Under the pieces are notes generated by a model that was not told the origin of the DNA, did not search any database, and saw only the letters and a list, made by a program, of their open reading frames with translations. DNA of 36,380 nt from Phellopilus nigrolimitatus (taxonomy: Eukaryota; Basidiomycota; Agaricomycetes; Hymenochaetales; Hymenochaetaceae): NCBI GenBank assembly GCA_021029095.1, contig JAJOHG010000258.1, positions 1-36,380 on the forward strand, written 5' to 3'. This document shows positions 30,929-36,380 of this stretch, piece by piece. A program made the translations under genes and the position numbers. How positions within the stretch are numbered: the first letter of the stretch is position 1; each line of letters opens with the position of its first letter.

Positions 30929-31899
30929 TTCGTTTGAGGAACTTAATGTACTCGCTTGTACGTTGGATCGTGATCATCGGAGCCGCCAACTCTTTTTATA
31001 TCGATGCCTTCCTAGTCATTTGTTGCTACATACCCTTTCACGGAGCTCATAAGAGACGCTACTGGTTGTAACGGTACGTCGTGGTGTTACTAAACCAAAA
31101 AATGGCTGTTTGGAGGTCGCAAGTCAATGTTGCCGTGTATCTTGCATGACTTCTGTCAGTTCCGATTTCTGTCTGCTTCAGTGGCATCTGGTGCCGAATA
31201 AAGTCTTCGGGTCTCAAACTTCCCTCGTTCGTTAAGAGCGGCCATGCCGCAACAGGTCGTCTTGCGTAACGCTGGTTAATCTGCGATAGAATTTCATGCC
31301 TATTCCTGGGAAACAATACCTGGCGTATTGCATATAAAATATAATTCACTGTGATTTTTTTTCCGACTTCTGGGAGAACTGTAATTATTTGCGCTCCCTA
31401 AATATTGTATCGTATTGTACTACATTGCCAGGATACTATTAGTACCTTCCGTACGTCCAAGTCAGTCACTATACAACCAACATTTTCATACCGAAATTTG
31501 CAAAACAAGTATGCTACTTCTACGTGTAACGCGGTGGCGACTGACAATACACCAACAGGGAAATCATGACGAGCTTCTTTTTCTCCAAATCTCTGCTGTA
31601 TTTATCATTCGCATACCATTTTGATTTTGAAACCACTTCAAGTGTTGGAACCGGAGATTCGGCGGCAATCGCGCGCACGCAGCGGTCCTGATCTCAGTAG
31701 TAAATACTCTAGTACACATTACGCACCTTATACTGCATCGTATATATATTGTACTCACTGAAAATTGTACGAGTGGACAGCCTACACAATTAATAGAACG
31801 AGTTAGATAAAAACGGAAGTACAGGTGCTCCTGGCAGATAATTTTAGTTAAGAGAAAAGCAGCACTTCAGCATAAACACGTAAGGCTCGTATATATTTA
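30929..31899. other. Intergenic spacer between convergent genes
   Basis: No supportable gene. It lies between the 3' ends of the MFS gene (+) and the seven-helix gene (-), so it contains both terminators. The open frames are short, AT-rich and lack family features. Confidence 0.4.
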
Positions 31900-33585
31900 C
31901 TACGCAGCACCTGAGTCTAGCACAGGTGTTAATTTGGACTCTTTGATTACTCGTACAGGCCTGGGCTTCCGTCTTATCCAGTGCCAGATGCGAATCACAC
32001 CCCATACTTCCAGTAGATCCTATTTCGATTGTGAATGAGCAAGCAGTTTCACGGGAAAGCCGTCACTCACCTTTTGTGTCCCAAAGATTAAGAAAGCTGC
32101 GGTAGGAACTATAGAACTCGTATGAATACGATGGCCAAACCCGCGTGAAACGGTACTCACGTGATGCCTGGATGATGTATGGCAATTCTGCGCCTGCTCT
32201 TGACCAAAACCCGATGCACGCGCTAGATGAAGATATTTATTCTAGTCAAGACCAAGTGTCTCGTTTTATTTTTTGTCTGACAATGCACTTACATGATGGC
32301 CAGAAAAGAATATACGCTGAAGACTCCGACCCGGACAACAAGATGCATTGGAGGCCCGCCATTGGACCTCATATGTACGAAGGCTTTGTGCATACGGTAG
32401 AGCTTGAATGCAATGAGAGCTAGAGCGGATGCACCAAATAGCATAATTTAAGAAAATGCACTACCTTCGGATGCGAAACTTCTTACCCTCAAATAAAATG
32501 ATCGTGAACATAATCATCGCAGAGACAGCAGGAATTATATCCCTACATGATGACTGTCAGCACCCGATATTCTTAATCTTTCTACTGAAAGTCAGAAGAA
32601 AAGACATACATTGCCTTAGAGTTGATCGTACAATAAAATAAGTACCGGTTTCGCGTCACCAGACTTGGATTAGTAGAGCCGAGCTGAGGAACCACACTGT
32701 TAACGGAAAATTTGACATGAAAGAATAAATTGTGCATAAGCTTACGATAGCCGCGAAGATGACGAAAATTGCGAAAGTGACGTATGGGGAAGCTATCAGC
32801 TTGAATCGTTTATTTCTATCAGTAATACGTAGAGAAGAACAGAAGTCGGAGGGACACTGACCGCGATGTTCCGCCAACTACTCTGGTCCACAACGGACTT
32901 ATTGTTTGACATTGCACGCAAGGTCAACCATAACTAGAGGCGTATAAACAACAAAGCTCAGAATAATTCATTATTTCATACATTCAGTACAAAGGAGAGG
33001 CCTGCAGTGGCTGTCCTAATTTTAATCCATAGATACATGAGGACTATTGGAAAACGGTGATTATCCTAAGAGTTGACTCACATAACAGCAGTTCCGTAGA
33101 TAGCCGACGCTTGAAAAACGCAAAGCCCGTATGTAGGCTCAGGACCGAACTGTTTTCCGAGATAAAGTCTAAAATGAAGAAAATATCAAAGAACAAAACG
33201 ACAAACGGTGAAACCATGACCTACAGAACACAGAATGATGTTGAATAGATCACCCAAGTGACCAGGAAGTTTATGAGCATCGGGTGTCTTCGCAAGCCTT
33301 TTGCATAAAACAGAGTGACAAGGACAGAAGGGACACCGACGTGCCCTCCGAGAATCTGCAGGACGAAAAACATCACCATAGCATTTAGACTGTATCGTTG
33401 ACCGTCTGCAGTAACGAGAAAAGACTGGGGGACTAGTTTAATATAAGAAAGACAGTCAGCCAAATGTCGCCCTTCGTCAGACAAAGATTAGAACGTACAT
33501 TCGTAATCGTCGCTGTCCCGGAGAGGAAAATAAAAGGAAGGCAGGCCAGCAAGCATTGTGGTATGGTGGCCTTTCCAGAAAGCAT
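31900..33585 (-). CDS. Orphan seven-helix membrane protein, agaricomycete GPCR-like
   Basis: Twelve exons: complement(31900-32019, 32071-32108, 32161-32222, 32293-32419, 32487-32542, 32610-32683, 32746-32799, 32862-32933, 32982-33015, 33082-33168, 33225-33424, 33499-33585), giving 336 residues. The start ATG at 33585 gives a signal peptide (MLSGKATIPQCLLACLPFIF). Helices follow: NAMVMFFVLQILGG and VPSVLVTLFYAKG; then MLINFLVTWVIYSTSFC, LCVFQASAIYGTAVMTATAG, SPYVTFAIFVIFAAI, IPAVSAMIMFTIILFE, VFSVYSFLAIIACIGFW and ASLPTAAFLIFGTQKDL. The tail is basic (HWIRRKPRPVRVIKES). The layout of seven helices with a short third loop resembles uncharacterised basidiomycete receptor-like proteins. Exon 7 uses CCTCAG at 32684-32689; an earlier AG would break frame. 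No ligand can be inferred. Confidence 0.8.
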
Positions 33586-34222
33586 CCACTAGGCTTTATT
33601 GAAAACCGATAGGCAAAGCGTAACCAGCGCGAAAGAAAGGGAGATGAACAGCCTTTTGGATTCTGTCGGCCTCTTAAGAGCGCCGGAAAGATTGTAAGAG
33701 ATGAACATAAGCCATGGCGACTCAAATGATGATCAGTCAGACTCGCGCTTCACATGGAGAACCTGCCAAACTTCGAGCTATGGTAGTAGCTTGGCGCTTG
33801 GTGGCCATGAGAGCCAGATCACTGCAGATTGATTGATCATCCACATATGCGGCCTAGAAACAACAGAAACCCAAGGATGCCCGCTATTTCGTACTTAGTC
33901 GCACGTGCAAGAGATACTAAAGTCACTCCCGCTTTAATTCACAAGGTGGATTGGTTCGACTGCGAATCTGAATCCCGCGAGAATGGACCGACTGACGGAG
34001 TCGGAGGAAGTATTTGCTCACCCGAGCCGAAGGCCTGCGACATAGATAGGATACTGGCATGATGAACACAGTGAGAGTCAGGCTCCATTAACATCGAATC
34101 AATCAAAATTTACAGGTCTTTTCCAGACCGGAGAAGTTCATTGAGTGATAGAATCGATAGCTGAAGCGCTCTTACTTCAAACTTTCGATCATACACCCCT
34201 CAATCAAAATCATAGGTCCCTA
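33586..34222. other. Intergenic region between COG5 and the seven-helix gene
   Basis: Only short frames are present. One 5' minus-strand stretch (about 33600-33715) reads MFISYNLSGALKRPTESKR, then ends in TAG; it precedes the chosen start of the seven-helix gene and may be leader sequence. A 72-codon plus-strand frame ending at 34062 (MRPRNNRNPRMPAISYLVAR) has no recognisable features. Confidence 0.35.
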
Positions 34223-36380
34223 TCAATGCAGCGAGGCCGGGAGTAACCATCCATACCAACTACCCGCATACCTATGTGCTCCGTCGCTTCGCGTTGCGAG
34301 TACATTGCGCGCCAAATCTAGATACTCCCTCGAGGTGTCAAGCTCAGTGGGAGAATCATGCACCTTTTCCCAGTGTGTCAACACGCCATCTACGAGCGTC
34401 AGCGCCTCCTCTTCGGAGTGCTCGTCCACCCAGCGGACATACTCAGATTCACTCCACCCATGGAGTGAATGTGGAAGGGGCAGCGGGGAGCGCACGAGTA
34501 TGTGATGTAGGACGATCAACGGTGGCAGGCCTACTGTATTTTCCGGTGATGCCAGCATGCTGTTATCCAGGAATAGAAGAGGTCTGCAAAAAAGCACCTC
34601 GGTCAGTGACTGTAACTGAGACGAGGATGTGATTGATAGACCTCATTGCACGTAGGGCGCGGTAGTCGTCTCCAATGACATCCAGTTTGAAGCCGCGCTT
34701 GCTCTGAGAACCCCCTTCGACCATGAACGCGCCGAGAGCAAATTCCATCTCAGTCATGTCACCTGTGAGCTGTAGCTTCCCGCCCTCGCCTAGAGGCTTT
34801 GCAATCGAAGCATTCAAGACAAACGAGCGTATTACATTCTTCACGATTGTCGATACCCTATACCCCAAACACCCATCAGTTTCGGGCTTTGCTTGCTCAT
34901 TGCATATTGAAATCTTACCATACGCGAGCAGCATCGCCAACATTAAACTTCGCTAACACTTCCGTCTTGATGAAGGTGAGCTTGTCAACGAGGTCTTTCA
35001 TGTAAGTACTCGGCCCGCCCATACCCGCAGACGCATCGGGTGCTTTACCAAGATCTAACTTGCGCAGCTTCCCGACGATCGCGCCGAGCTCTCGTCGGAT
35101 AGCGACAAGCAGCGGGTCTACAATCCGGTCGTATGAACGACGAATTTCCTGTTCAAGAAAAGTTCAAGTCCTAGGAAGGGGAAAGAACTGAATCAGAACC
35201 CTTTATCGAAGGCTGCAATATAGCTGTGACGCTCTCCGAATATTCGCCTTCCAACGTGCTGAGTCGAGTTGCACAGTGATACAGACATGTCGCCACCTGG
35301 GCGTTCTGCGCTTGCTGGGGTGTGCTGACTGGACCCAACAAACTCGTCGCCCACCTGTCACGTACGACCTGAACCCCCGAAACTCGTCAGTACATTCGGC
35401 TCCTATACTCCTGTTAGCCACCCAGGCAAGATGCCAGCGCATACCAGTGGTCCAGTCTCGTTAAGAGCAGCTCCAAGCTCGTTTGCACGTTCTTCGCAAC
35501 AGCCTTGACGAGCAACGGATCGAACTTCGCCGAGTCTAGCTCGTTCGCCGCCGTGCGCGCGATGCCGATGCCTTCTCCCATGGCGGGTGGAGACCGCGCG
35601 CCGCCTGCCACAGACTGAGCGACGACCTCGTTGAGCCGGTTTGCTGATCGCTGGAGGTAGGATTGCTCGAAAACGGAGAGCGCGCGGAGGATGAGGATGG
35701 TCTCTGGACTGTCACCAGAAAGTCTGTAAGTATTTAAAAAAGGAGAAGAATGGCCACGCACCTTTGCCTCTCCTGGGTATAAATTGTGTCCGTGTGCACT
35801 GCGATTTAGCAAAGAATTCATGAAACAGCCGTAGCAAGCATGGGTAGCCTGTACTTAAAGTTGCTGCATAAAGGTCGAGCCCTAAAAGCATAACACGAGT
35901 CAGGAGTTGAAACAAATTCACGCGCGACTCGACCTACTGCGAGCCGCATCCTTGCATTGCCTCTCAAGCGTCCGTGCGAGGACGGTCCAAAACGTCGCGC
36001 TTGGTTTGTTCTCAAGGACCTGGATTTAATATATATTAATGATACCGATTAGGAGAAAAACAAGTAAAATCTATATATAAGCCAAAGAATTACCTTCATT
36101 GCCTCGTCCATGAAGTTTGTCTGCGTCACTGTATCCTTTTTGAGTTGTAGGACCTTTTCAAGGGTGTAAACCTTGAATTAAAATAGTCAGGATGCCTACA
36201 GTACTTCAAGATAGAACAGATCGAGGCCGCAGAGTAAAGAAGACTGAAAGCGAGGGAAAAATACCTTGATACAGCAGTCTGCTAATTCTTCGATTAAGCC
36301 CTCAAGCCGAGACCACAGCGCCGCTGTCCACTGAGGTGCCGTGACGTTTGTGGGTTCTGTCCGGACTCGGGACCTGTACA
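34223..36380 (-). CDS. cog5: Conserved oligomeric Golgi complex subunit 5, partial, with frame breaks
   Basis: COG5 is a lobe B subunit of the COG tether for retrograde intra-Golgi vesicles. The 5' end lies outside the window. Exons: complement(34223-34583, 34642-34857, 34919-35148, 35201-35368, 35445-35723, 35762-35881, 35938-36019, 36094-36171, 36265->36380). Blocks used: WSRLEGLIEELADCCIKVY, NKPSATFWTVLARTLERQ, TGYPCLLRLFHEFFAK, DPLLVKAVAKNVQTSLELLL, LQPSIKEIRRSYDRIVDPLL, LTGDMTEMEFALGAFMVEGG and VVLHHILV-like LIVLHHILVRSPLPLPHS. Three single-base phase conflicts were seen: after HEFFAK (near 35808), and at both edges of exon 35201-35368 (after LTRLDH, and after PSIK at 35200). They could be assembly indels or decay. 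The identity is by motif memory. Confidence 0.8.

Noticed and set aside
32684..32696. Frameshift in exon 7 of the seven-helix gene
   Set aside because: The first AG (after TTAACAG) breaks frame, but the next AG (CCTCAG) restores it with a 62-bp intron, so no mutation is needed.
1..36380. CRISPR arrays, bacterial operons, phage or plasmid modules
   Set aside because: The window is intron-rich eukaryotic DNA and no regular spaced repeats or bacterial signals were seen.

Overview
The window looks like nuclear DNA of a filamentous basidiomycete, probably an agaricomycete. Genes are split by many short GT-AG introns, mostly 50-75 bp. Exons are GC-rich and spacers AT-richer. The gene content is typical: a GH71 alpha-1,3-glucanase, a CNT nucleoside transporter, a PDK1-type kinase with a PH domain, ILV6, COG5 and an orphan seven-helix protein. 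Exon coordinates were derived by hand from splice signals and reading frame, with no transcript data or database search. Protein names rest on recognised motifs.

Layout. 1-628: 3' end of an unrecognised gene (+) with an apparent one-base frame break. 629-2491: repeats and a tRNA-Met-like sequence. 2492-4787: CNT transporter copy 1 (-). 5105-6870: a repeat copy split by a 788-bp element with TAA target duplications, which itself holds a 265-bp element flanked by TA. 6996-8767: GH71 glucanase (-) with an in-frame TAG. 10519-14103: NAD kinase (+). 14568-16848: CNT copy 2 (+). 17228-18010: mirror-image tRNA-Met-like sequence and repeat. 18100-23270: gene relics, duplicated fragments and one small unknown ORF. 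23472-26109: PDK1-like kinase (+). 26686-27956: ILV6 (-). 28583-30928: MFS transporter (+) with three micro-exons. 31900-33585: seven-helix protein (-). 34223-36380: COG5 (-), running off the window, with single-base frame breaks.

The main structural feature is an inverted duplication of about 3.6 kb (about 1225-4890 and 14442-18010) around a 9.5-kb core holding the glucanase and NAD kinase. Each arm carries, in order from the core, an intact 8-exon CNT gene, a tRNA-Met-like sequence and a repeat with a tRNA-like head. A third repeat copy lies inside the core. The arms provide paralogous empty sites that date the nested transposon insertions.

Most protein genes are housekeeping functions: NADP supply, sphingolipid/AGC kinase signalling, branched-chain amino acid synthesis and Golgi tethering. 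I see no operon-like functional cluster. The unusual content is the inverted duplication, the repeat family with its nested elements, and several damaged genes.
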